Shown here in pieces: positions 33,630 through 42,396 of a stretch of DNA of 64,000 bases. The notes under the pieces are model-generated. The model made no database searches and had not been told where the DNA came from. It was given only the letters and a program-made list of their open reading frames with translations. The DNA comes from Actinomycetota bacterium (GTDB taxonomy: Bacteria; Actinomycetota; Actinomycetes; Actinomycetales; Dermatophilaceae): contig JAIUNK010000014.1 of NCBI GenBank assembly GCA_020161845.1, forward strand, positions 1 through 64,000. The letters are read 5' to 3'. Numbering within the stretch: position 1 is the stretch's first letter; the number at the start of each line of letters is the position of its first letter. The translations under genes were made by a program, and so were the position numbers.

Positions 33630-34592
33630 ATGTCCCGCCGCGCCGCCGACGTCCCCACCCTCGTGTCCCAGGCTCGGGACGGTGCGCCGCGGGCCGTGGC
33701 GCGGTTGATCTCCCTCGTCGAGGACGCCTCGCCGCTGCTGCGCGAGGTGATGGCGGAGCTGGCGCCATACACCGGGCACGCCCACATCATCGGCATCACC
33801 GGCAGCCCCGGCGTGGGCAAGTCCACCTCGACCAATGCGCTGGTCACCGCCTTCCGCAAGCAGGGCAAGCGGGTCGGGGTGCTGGCCGTCGACCCGAGTT
33901 CGCCGTTCTCCGGCGGCGCCCTGCTGGGCGACCGGGTCCGCATGCAGGATCACGCGCTGGACCGCGAGGTCTACATTCGCTCGATGGCCAGCCGCGGCCA
34001 CCTCGGGGGGTTGTCCTGGGCGACCCCGCAGGCGCTGCGTGTGCTCGACGCGGCGGGCTGCGACGTTCTGCTCGTCGAGACCGTGGGAGTCGGTCAGTCC
34101 GAGGTCGAGGTGGTCGGCCTGGCGGACACCACGATCGTGCTGCTCGCGCCGGGGATGGGCGACGGCATCCAGGCCGCGAAGGCGGGCATCCTGGAGATCG
34201 GTGACATCTTCGTGGTGAACAAGGCCGATCGCGAGGGAGCGGATGCCACCGTGCGCGACATCCGGCACATGATCAGCCTCGGGGAGCGCAGCGATGCCCC
34301 GCAGTGGCGGCCGCCGGTGCTCAAGACCGTTGCCGCGCAAATGCAGGGTGTCGATGAGGTCGTGGCGGCCATCGGTGAACACCACGGGTGGATGGCAGAG
34401 CACGGCGAGCTGCACCGGCGCCGGGTGGCCCGGGCGGCCGACGAGATCGAGGCGATCACGCTGGCGACGCTGCGCGCGCGGATGGGTGACCTGCGCGGCG
34501 AGCACAGCATGGCGGATCTGGCCCAGCAGGTGGTCAGCGGCGCCATCGACCCCTATGCCGCGGCCGATCGGGTGCTCGCCAACATGAGCTGA
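33630..34592 (+). CDS. meaB: Methylmalonyl-CoA mutase-associated GTPase MeaB
   Basis: A 320-residue G3E-family P-loop GTPase that gates adenosylcobalamin loading and protects acyl-CoA mutases from inactivation. Walker A GSPGVGKS is at about 58-65, VLAVDPSSPFSGGALLGDRVRM carries the switch and Mg-binding region, VETVGVGQSEVEV is the Walker B/switch III area, and NKAD is the base-specificity motif. The C-terminal helical part (ARAADEIEAITLATL) is the usual dimerisation arm. ATG 33630 has AAGGTGA a few nt upstream. It could serve both Ecm (17677) and the mutase subunit (42489). Confidence 0.95.
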   Translation: MSRRAADVPTLVSQARDGAPRAVARLISLVEDASPLLREVMAELAPYTGHAHIIGITGSPGVGKSTSTNALVTAFRKQGKRVGVLAVDPSSPFSGGALLGDRVRMQDHALDREVYIRSMASRGHLGGLSWATPQALRVLDAAGCDVLLVETVGVGQSEVEVVGLADTTIVLLAPGMGDGIQAAKAGILEIGDIFVVNKADREGADATVRDIRHMISLGERSDAPQWRPPVLKTVAAQMQGVDEVVAAIGEHHGWMAEHGELHRRRVARAADEIEAITLATLRARMGDLRGEHSMADLAQQVVSGAIDPYAAADRVLANMS

Positions 34593-34650
34593 GTTTCCTT
34601 GGCCGGACCTGCCGCCGGTGCGCCTGCCCGGGCACCCGCGACCGGACACC

Positions 34651-34656
34651 TACCGT
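34651..34656 (+). promoter_or_regulatory. Candidate leaderless -10 box, first GNAT gene
   Basis: TACCGT ends 6 nt before the ATG at 34663 with no ribosome site between. The same hexamer and spacing recur before the second GNAT gene. Confidence 0.45.
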
Positions 34657-34662
34657 GTCAGC

Positions 34663-35715
34663 ATGGACCTGGTCTCGCTTGATCTGTCGAATCACGATCA
34701 CGCAGAGCGCTATTGGCGTGTCCGGGAGACGGCGTTGAGCGCGGGTCGACCGCGGTATCAGCCGACCGCCTTGGAGGACTTTGTCGAGCTGATGGCCCTG
34801 CCCAACGACCGGTTTCGGCGTCGGGTGCTCGGCGTGATGACCCGAGGTTCCCTGCTCGGCGCGGCGATGGAACTGATTCCGACGGCACCCGACCCCGACG
34901 CGGAGACGATCGACGGGTGGGTCTTCCCTTACGTGCCGCCCGCCTATCGCAACGACGGCATCGGCACGTTGATGATGACCGAACTCATCGGCCGGGCCCA
35001 GGCCGAGGGGCGCACGCGGATGCTGTCGGCCGTGGAGTTCGCCGGGGACAATCTGATGGAGGCCAGTCGGCACCCGTATGTGACCTTTGCCAGGTCGCAC
35101 GGCTTCGAGATCGGGCGCCGAATTATCCGCTGGGAGTTGACCCTGCCGCTGAAGCCGGAGACGGTGACCTCCTTCGTCCAGGCGGGTTATCCGCGTCTGG
35201 AGGGCTACCGGTTCGCCCTGTTCGAGGGCCTGCCCCCGGCCCAATGGCGGGACGACCTCCTGGCCCTGCGGGCCGAGTCCGACGCCCACGACCTGGTTCG
35301 CGGCCTCTCGGTCGATCCCGAGCAGACCACGGGTGACTTCGAGCGCACCACACAGATGTGGCTGGGTCAGGGGCACCGGGTGGTCACCGCGATCGCGCTG
35401 TGCCCGCAGGATCGAGTCGTCGCGTTGTCCACGGTGCGGGTTCCGCCCAAGCCCGATTTCGCGGCGACGCTGCAGCGGGCGACCTACGTCGACGAGGCCC
35501 ACCGCCGCAAGCGGCTCGCCCCGATGCTGCTCGTGGCCACCGCGAGCTGGCTGGCTCGGCACGCTCCGGAGCGCCACCACATCCAGACCGCGACCGTGGA
35601 GGTCGACCGCAAGTTGGCCTCGCTGAGCCGGGCCATCGGCTACGAGCCCATCGAGACCATGCTGCGGGTGGCCCGCCGGGTCCTGCCGCCGGAGGAGGAG
35701 AAGCCGGCGAAATAA
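34663..35715 (+). CDS. GNAT-family N-acetyltransferase, two-domain
   Basis: A 350-residue protein built of two GNAT-like folds. The N-terminal one has FPYVPPAYRNDGIGTLMMTELI, containing the acetyl-CoA pyrophosphate loop (YRNDGIGTL, about residue 100) and ARSHGFEIG. The C-terminal half has a second, weaker loop (EAHRRKRLAPMLLVATASW) and ends in AIGYEPIETMLRVAR. This layout resembles mycothiol synthase-type or antibiotic-modifying tandem GNATs, but the substrate cannot be named. It starts 70 bp after meaB with its own leaderless-type -10 box. The next gene is a divergent paralog. Confidence 0.78.
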   Translation: MDLVSLDLSNHDHAERYWRVRETALSAGRPRYQPTALEDFVELMALPNDRFRRRVLGVMTRGSLLGAAMELIPTAPDPDAETIDGWVFPYVPPAYRNDGIGTLMMTELIGRAQAEGRTRMLSAVEFAGDNLMEASRHPYVTFARSHGFEIGRRIIRWELTLPLKPETVTSFVQAGYPRLEGYRFALFEGLPPAQWRDDLLALRAESDAHDLVRGLSVDPEQTTGDFERTTQMWLGQGHRVVTAIALCPQDRVVALSTVRVPPKPDFAATLQRATYVDEAHRRKRLAPMLLVATASWLARHAPERHHIQTATVEVDRKLASLSRAIGYEPIETMLRVARRVLPPEEEKPAK

Positions 35716-35743
35716 GCCCTGGCACAAGCCGCCCCTCCCGACG

Positions 35744-35749
35744 TACCGT
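35744..35749 (+). promoter_or_regulatory. Candidate leaderless -10 box, second GNAT gene
   Basis: TACCGT ends 6 nt before the GTG at 35756, the same hexamer and spacing as before the first GNAT gene. Confidence 0.45.
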
Positions 35750-35755
35750 CGCGCC

Positions 35756-36832
35756 GTGACAGCCATGCCCGCGCCGGATCCTGCCGCGGCGACGACCGCG
35801 AGCGGGGACACCGGCTCCCACCGGTTGGCAGACCTCGACGTACACGACGACGCCGTGCTGACGGCCTATCACCGACTCCACGGCCGAGCCCTCGGTCACG
35901 ATCGGCCGCGCTTCGTGCCGACCTCCTGCGCGGAGCTGGCGGCGATCCTGAGGACGCCCTCGGACCGACAGGAGCGCCGCACGCTGGGGGCATTCGATGG
36001 GGAGCGGCTGGTGGGCACGGCGCTCAGCGTGCTGCCGCTGCGGGACAACCTCGACCTGGCGTGGCTGTTCGTTATCGTCGATCCCGACCTGCGGCGCCGG
36101 GGCATCGGTCGTGCCCTCGCCGTGGCCGGGCTCGCCCACGCTGCGGGCCACAGGCGGCACCGGGTGCTCTCGGAATTCGAACTCGACGGCGCGGTGTCCA
36201 CCGAGGCGGCGACGGCGTACGGTCCGGTCGCCTTCGCGCGCGGGCTCGGCTTCGCGATCGCGAGCCGCGAGGTACGTCGTGAGCTGGCCCTGCCCGCCGA
36301 CCCCGACCGGCTCGCCGCCCTGGACGAGCGCGCGCGCCGGGCCGCGGCGTACCGTATCGAGACCCACACCGGACTCCCGGATCCCAGCGATCTGCCCGAT
36401 CTCGTCAGGCTCATGGGGCTCGTGACAGTGGACGCCCCGACCGGGTCCGTGACCATTGAGCCGGAGCACTTCACCGCCGACGGGGTGGCGCGCCTGCTGA
36501 CCGCCAAGCTGGCCGCGGGAATGCACCTGCTCACGGTGCTTGCCCGCGACGGGGACGGCGCGGTCGTCGGGTTCAGCACCCAGCAGGCCTCGGGCGAGCC
36601 TGCCGCGCCGGTGATCCAGACCGACACCTACGTGGCGCGTCTTCATCGCGGCCACGGCCTCGGAGCCGCGATGAAAGCGGCCGGCATCCGCTGGTGGACC
36701 CAGCAGCAGCCGGCGCGGCAGCGCATCCTCACGTGCAATGCGCAGGACAACGCGGCCATGGTCGCGATCAACGAGGCAGCCGGTTTCGTCCCGATCGAAA
36801 CCCTCTTTCTCGTCGCCAGGATCGCGCCGTGA
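35756..36832 (+). CDS. GNAT-family N-acetyltransferase, two-domain paralog
   Basis: A 358-residue tandem-GNAT protein, a distant paralog of the preceding gene (same length, two folds, similar C-terminal AAGFVPIETLFLVAR). The N-terminal domain has IVDPDLRRRGIGRALAVAGL with the R-R-x-G-I-G acetyl-CoA loop near residue 115; the C-terminal domain has HRGHGLGAAMKAAGIRW, a second R/H-G-x-G-x-G/A loop near residue 300, and NAQDNAAMVAINEAAGF. Both loops look intact here, unlike the first gene. GTG 35756 is used; an ATG 9 nt downstream is possible. Substrate unknown. Confidence 0.78.
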   Translation: MTAMPAPDPAAATTASGDTGSHRLADLDVHDDAVLTAYHRLHGRALGHDRPRFVPTSCAELAAILRTPSDRQERRTLGAFDGERLVGTALSVLPLRDNLDLAWLFVIVDPDLRRRGIGRALAVAGLAHAAGHRRHRVLSEFELDGAVSTEAATAYGPVAFARGLGFAIASREVRRELALPADPDRLAALDERARRAAAYRIETHTGLPDPSDLPDLVRLMGLVTVDAPTGSVTIEPEHFTADGVARLLTAKLAAGMHLLTVLARDGDGAVVGFSTQQASGEPAAPVIQTDTYVARLHRGHGLGAAMKAAGIRWWTQQQPARQRILTCNAQDNAAMVAINEAAGFVPIETLFLVARIAP

Positions 36833-36849
36833 CGAGGAAAAACGCGGCG

Positions 36850-36855
36850 TAGGCT
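36850..36855 (+). promoter_or_regulatory. Candidate leaderless -10 box for the ABC exporter operon
   Basis: TAGGCT ends 7 nt before the ATG at 36863 and no ribosome site is visible. It would drive the three-gene ABC operon. Confidence 0.4.
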
Positions 36856-36862
36856 CGAAATC

Positions 36863-39800
36863 ATGAGCGGCGCCCGGGGTAGCGGCGACCACGCCCAGTG
36901 GCGGTGGGCCCTCGCGGCGCTGCGACATCGACGTGGCCAGGCGGTAGGCGTGCTCGTGCTCGCCTTCCTCGTCGGCGCGTGCATCGTGCTCGTCCCGCTC
37001 GCCACCCGATCGCTGGAGCAGGGGGTCGTCAAGCCGGCCGTCACGCTGCGCCCGGCTGTGGAGAGCGCGCTGATCATCGATGCCGGGCTGCAGCCGGCCT
37101 CGGCGCCGCAGCTCGACGAGGCCGCCGCGCTCTTCGGGCCGGGCATGCGTGGCGTGTACCCGCGGGGGATCACCGACCGCCGCGCCCCCGGAACGACTCC
37201 CGTCTTCCCGGCGCCGGCCCCGGAGAACCCGGCAACGCTCCTCGTCCGCGACGACATCTGCGCGCACTTGCGATTCGCCGCCGGCCGCTGCCCGGCGGCG
37301 GCGAACGAGATCGCCGTGAGCGAGCAAGACTCGGCCGCCTACGGCTGGACCGTCGGCGCCACCAGGCCCTTCACAGCACAGGGACTGACCGATCCCCGTG
37401 CCCAGCGCGCCGGGACGCTCGATCCGGCCTCGCCGGGGCAGGTTTCACTGCGGATCGTGGGCGCCTACCGACAGGTCCCCGCCGACAGCTACTGGTTGGG
37501 AGCCCACCTCGGCGGCAACCACGTCATCGTGCTGGACCGCGGCGTAGCGCTCGACCCGTTCGTGACGGTGCCGGCCACGCTCGGCCCGGCGTGGGTCGCT
37601 GCCACGAGCCGGGAATACCCAGCCGATCCCGCCGCCCTGACGATCGACACGCTCCCGCTGGTGCGCGCTGAGATCGGCGACGCGCAAGCACGGGCCGCCG
37701 CGGGCACCCTGTTCCGCGGTCGCCTGGATGCCGCGCAGGAGGAGGTCGAGGCGTCGGCCGCGCAGGTCCGCCGCCTGGTGCCGCTGGTGCTGGGACAGCT
37801 CGCCGCGCTCGTCGTCGCCGTCCTCTTCGCCGTCGCCCGGGCCGCAGCCGACGAACGGCGCGGTGAGGCTGCCCTGGCCCGGCTCCGCGGCGGCGGCGCG
37901 CGTGGGGCCAGGATGCTGTTGCTCGGGGAGTTGCTGCCGCCGGTGGTGGTCGGGGTCCTCGCGGGCAGCATCGGCGCGGTCGGCATCGACGCCCTGCTGC
38001 GCTCCCGTGTGCTGCCGCCGGGCGTGCCCGCCGAGATCGGTGCGTCGACGGTGGCCGCGGTTCTCGTGGGCGCCCTGGTTGCCGCGCTTGCGGTGACGCT
38101 GGCGGTGGGGCGGGTAGCCCGCCAGCCGGTGGCCGCGCTGCTCCACCGGCTGCCCTTGCTGCCCGTGCTGCCCGGGAGCATCGGCGTCGGCACCTGGGTC
38201 GCCCTCGCGCTCTCGGTTGCCGCCGTGGTCGTGCTGCGCACCAGCAGCGAACCGACGCCGCTGGCGCTTGCCGCCCCCACCCTGGTGGCCTTCGCGGTCG
38301 GGCTGGTGGCGGCCGGACTCGTCGTCCGGTTCGGTTCGGCAGCCGCCACGCGGGCGCGGCGGCGGGGTCGGGTCGCCGCCGCCCTCGGTTGGGCGGGTGC
38401 GGCCCGCCGTCCCGCGGGCCGACTCGTTGTCGTCATCACCGCCATCGCCACGGCCAGCGCAATCGTCGCCGTCAATGCCGCCGTCGTCGGTGCGCGCAAC
38501 CGCGCGCTGCGGGCCGAACTGGAGGCCGGGGCGCCGTACGCGCTCCAGGTGGCGACCTACGATCTCGACGCGCTCGTCGACCTCGTCCACGCGGCCGACC
38601 CGTCGGGCACCGCCGCAAGCGTGGTCGCCGTGACCCGGCCGGCCGACGCCGGCGCGCCCGCCACCCTGGCCGTCGATCCCCGCCAGCTGCGCACGATCGC
38701 CTTCCCGAGTGCCGTCCCCGCCGAGCTGGCGTCGCTCACGGCGGGCACGCCCGGGTTGACTCCGCGGGTGGCGCCGTTGCGGCTGTCCGGTACGACGCTC
38801 AGCGCGACCCTGCGGACGGACCTCACCGGACTCCCGCCGCAGTGGGGGGTGCTGGTCAACGCGGTCCTGACCACCTCCGACGGGCGGCGCCTGAACCGTA
38901 CGCTCGGGGTCCTGCCGGACCACTCTCCCGGCGCGGTCACCCTGCGTGCCCCACTGCTCTGCGAGGGATCCTGTCGCCTCGACCGGCTCGAGTTCACGCT
39001 GACCCGGAGCGCGGCAACGTCTGACCCGCGCGCAGCGGCCGCGGCGACGGGTCGGATTCACCTGCTGGCTCTGGGGGTCGACGGCCGTAGTGTCGGCGCC
39101 GACCAGAACGCGGGCTGGCAGTCGTGGGCGGACCCGGATCGGTCCCCGGCCTCGGCGGATCCGAGCTCCGGTCCGTTCATAAGGATCATCACCGACCCGG
39201 CCGCAGGGTCCGCGCCGGGCGCGCTGGTCCTGGAGGTCTCGCTCGGCGGTGGCCCAGCGGCGCTGCCCCGCGCCGACGTACCGGAACCGCTACCCGCCCT
39301 GCTCGCCGGCCTGCCCAATGCCGGCGGCGTGAGCCTGGCGAAGGGCATCACCGACGCCATGCTGTCGGTTCGTCGAGTGGGCTCCCCCGACCAGTTGCCG
39401 TTGCTCGGGGACCGGGGGGTGCTGGTGGACCGCACGGTGCTCGGGCTGCGAGGCGCCTCTCTAGGGTCGCGGGACAGTGCGGAGGTGTGGTTCGCGGCGG
39501 GCTCCGATACGGCGCGCTCGGCGGTTCGCGACGCGTTGGCCGCTGCGGGGATGCAGGTGACGGGCGAGCGCGACGTGGCGGCGATCCGGGCGCGGTACGA
39601 CGCCTCCGGGTCAGCCTGGGGCCTGGCACTAGCGGTGGTCACAGCGCTGCTGTCGCTGGTCGTTGCGGTTTGTTTCACGGTGGTGGCGGCTGTCTTGGGG
39701 TGGCGCCGGGCTGCTGCCGACAGCGCCACCTTGCGGCTGGCTGGCGTGCCCTCGACAACGCTGCGGGCGGCCGGGATGAGGGAACGGGGAACGCTGGTCG

Positions 39801-40036
39801 TGGTCGGCCTGGCTGCGGGTGTGCTGGCGGGTGTCGTGGGTGCCGTGCTCGTCATGCCGCTGTTCCCGCTGTTCACCAGGCCCCCGATCCGACCGGTGCC
39901 GCGGTTGACGCCCGATGCCCTGGCCGTCGGCCTGACGGTACTCGTCATCGCGGTGACGCTGGGGGCAGCCGTGGTGGCGGCGGCACACGTGGTTCTCTCG
40001 CGGTCCCGCTTGCGGCTGGTGGCGCAGGACGCATGA
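36863..40036 (+). CDS. Large FtsX-type ABC transporter permease
   Basis: A 1057-residue membrane protein of the FtsX/MacB permease type. The first membrane segment (QAVGVLVLAFLVGACIVLVPLA) is near residue 25, followed by a large extracytoplasmic domain to about 300. Then come an FtsX core (VLGQLAALVVAVLFAVARAAADERRGEAAL, about 315-420), further membrane segments, a second extracytoplasmic domain (about 560-930), and a second FtsX core at the C-terminus (AVVTALLSLVVAVCFTVVAAVLGW onward). Two permease cores in one chain act as a fused pair, matching the two ATPase genes that follow. Such systems move lipoproteins, lipids or peptides, or drive extracellular enzymes mechanically; the cargo is unknown. 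It is followed 19 bp later by ATPase 1. Confidence 0.82.
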   Translation: MSGARGSGDHAQWRWALAALRHRRGQAVGVLVLAFLVGACIVLVPLATRSLEQGVVKPAVTLRPAVESALIIDAGLQPASAPQLDEAAALFGPGMRGVYPRGITDRRAPGTTPVFPAPAPENPATLLVRDDICAHLRFAAGRCPAAANEIAVSEQDSAAYGWTVGATRPFTAQGLTDPRAQRAGTLDPASPGQVSLRIVGAYRQVPADSYWLGAHLGGNHVIVLDRGVALDPFVTVPATLGPAWVAATSREYPADPAALTIDTLPLVRAEIGDAQARAAAGTLFRGRLDAAQEEVEASAAQVRRLVPLVLGQLAALVVAVLFAVARAAADERRGEAALARLRGGGARGARMLLLGELLPPVVVGVLAGSIGAVGIDALLRSRVLPPGVPAEIGASTVAAVLVGALVAALAVTLAVGRVARQPVAALLHRLPLLPVLPGSIGVGTWVALALSVAAVVVLRTSSEPTPLALAAPTLVAFAVGLVAAGLVVRFGSAAATRARRRGRVAAALGWAGAARRPAGRLVVVITAIATASAIVAVNAAVVGARNRALRAELEAGAPYALQVATYDLDALVDLVHAADPSGTAASVVAVTRPADAGAPATLAVDPRQLRTIAFPSAVPAELASLTAGTPGLTPRVAPLRLSGTTLSATLRTDLTGLPPQWGVLVNAVLTTSDGRRLNRTLGVLPDHSPGAVTLRAPLLCEGSCRLDRLEFTLTRSAATSDPRAAAAATGRIHLLALGVDGRSVGADQNAGWQSWADPDRSPASADPSSGPFIRIITDPAAGSAPGALVLEVSLGGGPAALPRADVPEPLPALLAGLPNAGGVSLAKGITDAMLSVRRVGSPDQLPLLGDRGVLVDRTVLGLRGASLGSRDSAEVWFAAGSDTARSAVRDALAAAGMQVTGERDVAAIRARYDASGSAWGLALAVVTALLSLVVAVCFTVVAAVLGWRRAAADSATLRLAGVPSTTLRAAGMRERGTLVVVGLAAGVLAGVVGAVLVMPLFPLFTRPPIRPVPRLTPDALAVGLTVLVIAVTLGAAVVAAAHVVLSRSRLRLVAQDA

Positions 40037-40055
40037 GCAGAGCGGCGGCGTGGGG

Positions 40056-40904
40056 ATGAGCGGTGCCAACGCCGGGTTGGCCGTGACGACGCGCGGGCTG
40101 GTCCACGTGTACCGGACCGAGGGTCAGGACGTGGCGGCGCTGGCGGGCGTCGATCTGTCGATCGGTCCAGGTGAGATGGTGGGTTTGCTCGGGCCATCGG
40201 GGTCGGGCAAATCCACGCTACTAGCGCTGCTCGGCGGGTTGATGCGGCCGAGCGCTGGGCGCATCCTCGTCGGCGGTCACGATCTTGCCGAGCTGGCCGA
40301 TGCGCAGGTGGATGCTTATCGCGCTACCGAGGTAGGGATCCTGTTGCAGGGGGCGCGGCGCAACCTGGTTCCCTATCTCACGGTGGCCGAAAACGTGGCG
40401 TTCGCCCAGGCGTCCGCTCGCCGTGCGGGGAAGACCGGGACAGCACCGTCCGCCCGGGAGGCGCTGGAGCTGGTGCAGGTCGCCGAGCTGGCCGATGCGC
40501 TACCCGCCGCCCTGGGACCCGGCCAGGCGCAGCTGTGCGCTCTCGCCGTCGCGCTCAGCGCGCGGCCCGGCCTGCTGCTGGCCGATGAGCCGTCCGCGAA
40601 CCTGTCCGCCACGGCCCGAGACCACGTGCTCGTGGCGATCGCGGGGGTCAACTCCGCCTGGGGGACGACCGTCATCGTCGTGACCCACGACGCGGCGGTG
40701 GCTGCAGGCATGCGGCGTACCATCACGATTCGCGACGGCCGCGTCGGTGGTCAGGGCCGCGGCGGTGAGGAGTTCGCGGTTGTCGCCGCCGATGGATCGC
40801 TACCATTGCCGCTGGCCGCCCTCGCGGACCTCCCACCCGGGTCGGCGGTGCACGTGCTCCGCGCTGGGGACCGCTGGGTGCTGGTGCCGGAGAGTGAGGG
40901 GTGA
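40056..40904 (+). CDS. ABC transporter ATPase 1, degenerate signature motif
   Basis: A 282-residue LolD/MacB-type ATPase. Walker A GPSGSGKST is at 46-54, Q-loop Gln98, Walker B LLLADE at 173-178 and the H-loop His at 211 (VVTHD); all are intact. The signature motif, normally LSGGQ, reads LGPGQ (153-157) and the following QRV is replaced by AQL. About 60 extra C-terminal residues (EEFAVVAADGS to VLVPESEG) form a small unassigned beta-rich tail. ATG 40056 is used; an in-frame GTG 6 nt upstream is possible. The stop overlaps ATPase 2 as TGATG. It presumably forms an asymmetric dimer with ATPase 2 on the fused permease. Confidence 0.85.
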   Translation: MSGANAGLAVTTRGLVHVYRTEGQDVAALAGVDLSIGPGEMVGLLGPSGSGKSTLLALLGGLMRPSAGRILVGGHDLAELADAQVDAYRATEVGILLQGARRNLVPYLTVAENVAFAQASARRAGKTGTAPSAREALELVQVAELADALPAALGPGQAQLCALAVALSARPGLLLADEPSANLSATARDHVLVAIAGVNSAWGTTVIVVTHDAAVAAGMRRTITIRDGRVGGQGRGGEEFAVVAADGSLPLPLAALADLPPGSAVHVLRAGDRWVLVPESEG

Positions 40905-41605
40905 TGGGCGTCGCGCCGGAGGAGGGCAAGGTCGCGCGGCTCGCGGCGGTGGAGCTGACGGTGACGTACGGCGCACTTCGTGCCCTGGACCGGGTGTCGG
41001 TGGCCGTGGCGCCGGGATCGACCGTGGCGATCACGGGCGATTCGGGCGCGGGGAAGTCCACGCTGTTGTGGGCGTTGGCGGGGGCGGTCCGGCCAGCCTC
41101 CGGCGCGGTACTGCTTGACGGTGTGGATGTCACGGGCCAGCGACGTCCCTTCGACGTAGGGCTGTTGCCGCAGTCGTTTGCCCTGGCCACCGTGCTGAGC
41201 GCGGTCGAGAACGTGATTCTGCCGTTGTTGGCAGCGGGGGTGTCGGCGGCCGACGCCGGGGATCGGGCCACCGAGGCCCTGGACGCGCTGGGCGTGGCGG
41301 ACGTGGCGACGCATCTGGTGGACGAATTGTCCGGGGGGCAGCGGCAACGGGTTGCCCTCGCGCGATTCCTAGCGATGCGTACGCCCGTCCTGCTGGTGGA
41401 CGAGCCGACCTCGGCGCTAGACGTGCGGACCCGGGAACGAGTGTTGGCGGCGCTGCACGCCGCCGCCCATTCTGGTACCGCTGTCGTGATCGCCACCGAC
41501 GACGCGGAAGTGGCCGCGGCCGCGAACGAGGAATGGGTGCTGGAGAGCGGGTGTGCGCGACGGGTGCGCGGCGATCTGGCCGGGAGCTCGATCGAGGCTC
41601 GGTGA
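40904..41605 (+). CDS. ABC transporter ATPase 2, H-loop His replaced
   Basis: A 233-residue LolD/MacB-type ATPase. Walker A GDSGAGKST (45-53), Q-loop Gln90, signature LSGGQ (142-146) and Walker B VLLVDE (162-167) are canonical, but the H-loop reads ATDD with Asp199 where His is expected. The defects therefore complement those of ATPase 1. The ATG at 40904 overlaps the upstream stop (TGATG), so the two subunits are translationally coupled and probably made in equal amounts. Confidence 0.86.
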   Translation: MGVAPEEGKVARLAAVELTVTYGALRALDRVSVAVAPGSTVAITGDSGAGKSTLLWALAGAVRPASGAVLLDGVDVTGQRRPFDVGLLPQSFALATVLSAVENVILPLLAAGVSAADAGDRATEALDALGVADVATHLVDELSGGQRQRVALARFLAMRTPVLLVDEPTSALDVRTRERVLAALHAAAHSGTAVVIATDDAEVAAAANEEWVLESGCARRVRGDLAGSSIEAR

Positions 41606-41694
41606 CCAACCGCCAGGCAAGGTGGAGCGGCTGGAGCTCGCCCTCGCGTGTCGGGCGGACGATCGAGCTGTGGGGCTCGGCTCGGACCGATCGG

Positions 41695-41700
41695 TAGCAT
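41695..41700 (+). promoter_or_regulatory. Candidate leaderless -10 box for the MarR gene
   Basis: TAGCAT ends 6 nt before the GTG at 41707 with no ribosome site, so the regulator probably has its own leaderless promoter rather than relying on the ABC operon. Confidence 0.45.
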
Positions 41701-41706
41701 CGGATT

Positions 41707-42240
41707 GTGCCCGCGCCCTTGTCCCTGCCATTCGACCCGATCCGTCGGGCGGCGGTGTTGTGGGAGCGGCGGTGGGGTCGGGCGTCGGCGCCGCAGGCGA
41801 TGGCCGCGGCGACGTCGGTGATGCGGGCTCAGCAGCTGTTCTTGGCGACGTACGACGAGGCGTTGGCCCCCTTCGATCTGAGCTTTCCCCGGTTCGAGGC
41901 CTTGACGCTGTTGGAGTTCTCGCGCGATGGTCGGTTGCCGATGACGACGTTGAGTCGGCGGCTGATGGTGCATCCGACGAGCGCGACCCACACGGTCAAG
42001 CGGTTGGCGGAGCAGGGCTTCGTGGAACGGGTGCCGAATCCGGACGATGGACGGGGCACCTTGGCGGCGATCACACCGGCGGGCCGGGCCGTGCTGGCGG
42101 AGGCGACGGCGGTGCTGGTGGCCGGCGGGTTCGCACTGGACGCGTTGACGGGGGCCGAACGGGTCGAGCTGTTCCGGCTGTTGGAGAAGGTACGCCGCGG
42201 GGCGCGCGACTTCGACGATCAGAGCTCGGCGACGATCTAG
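41707..42240 (+). CDS. MarR-family transcriptional regulator
   Basis: A 177-residue winged-helix regulator. The helix-turn-helix and wing are at about residues 55-120: LSFPRFEALTLLEF, LPMTTLSRRLMVHPTSATHTVKRLAEQGFVERV and NPDDGRGTLAAITPAG with the wing Asp/Arg. Flanking helices form the dimer. It lies about 100 bp after the ABC exporter operon and 248 bp before the mutase gene, so it could control either; the palindromes in the downstream gap are candidate binding sites. Ligand unknown. Confidence 0.9.
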   Translation: MPAPLSLPFDPIRRAAVLWERRWGRASAPQAMAAATSVMRAQQLFLATYDEALAPFDLSFPRFEALTLLEFSRDGRLPMTTLSRRLMVHPTSATHTVKRLAEQGFVERVPNPDDGRGTLAAITPAGRAVLAEATAVLVAGGFALDALTGAERVELFRLLEKVRRGARDFDDQSSATI

Positions 42241-42292
42241 CGAGCGCAGCGAGCGTTGAGGAGCGAGCGTTCAGGTGTGAGCGCCAGCGGCT

Positions 42293-42358
42293 GATGACCG
42301 TTCGTGACCTGCACGGATAGCACCATGGTGCTAAATGGGCTGGTGACGAACGGTCGTC
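42293..42358. promoter_or_regulatory. Nested inverted repeats around a 16-bp palindrome
   Basis: Outer arms of 17 bp (42293-42309 and 42342-42358) match at 15 positions. Inside them lies the perfect 16-bp palindrome TAGCACCATGGTGCTA (42318-42333). The whole could fold as a cruciform or bind a dimeric regulator. It starts 52 bp after the MarR stop. An ATG inside it opens a 33-codon frame that I do not count as a gene. Confidence 0.5.
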
Positions 42359-42396
42359 CTGTGGATATCTCGCTGTCGGGTCCGGTCGACTCCCGC

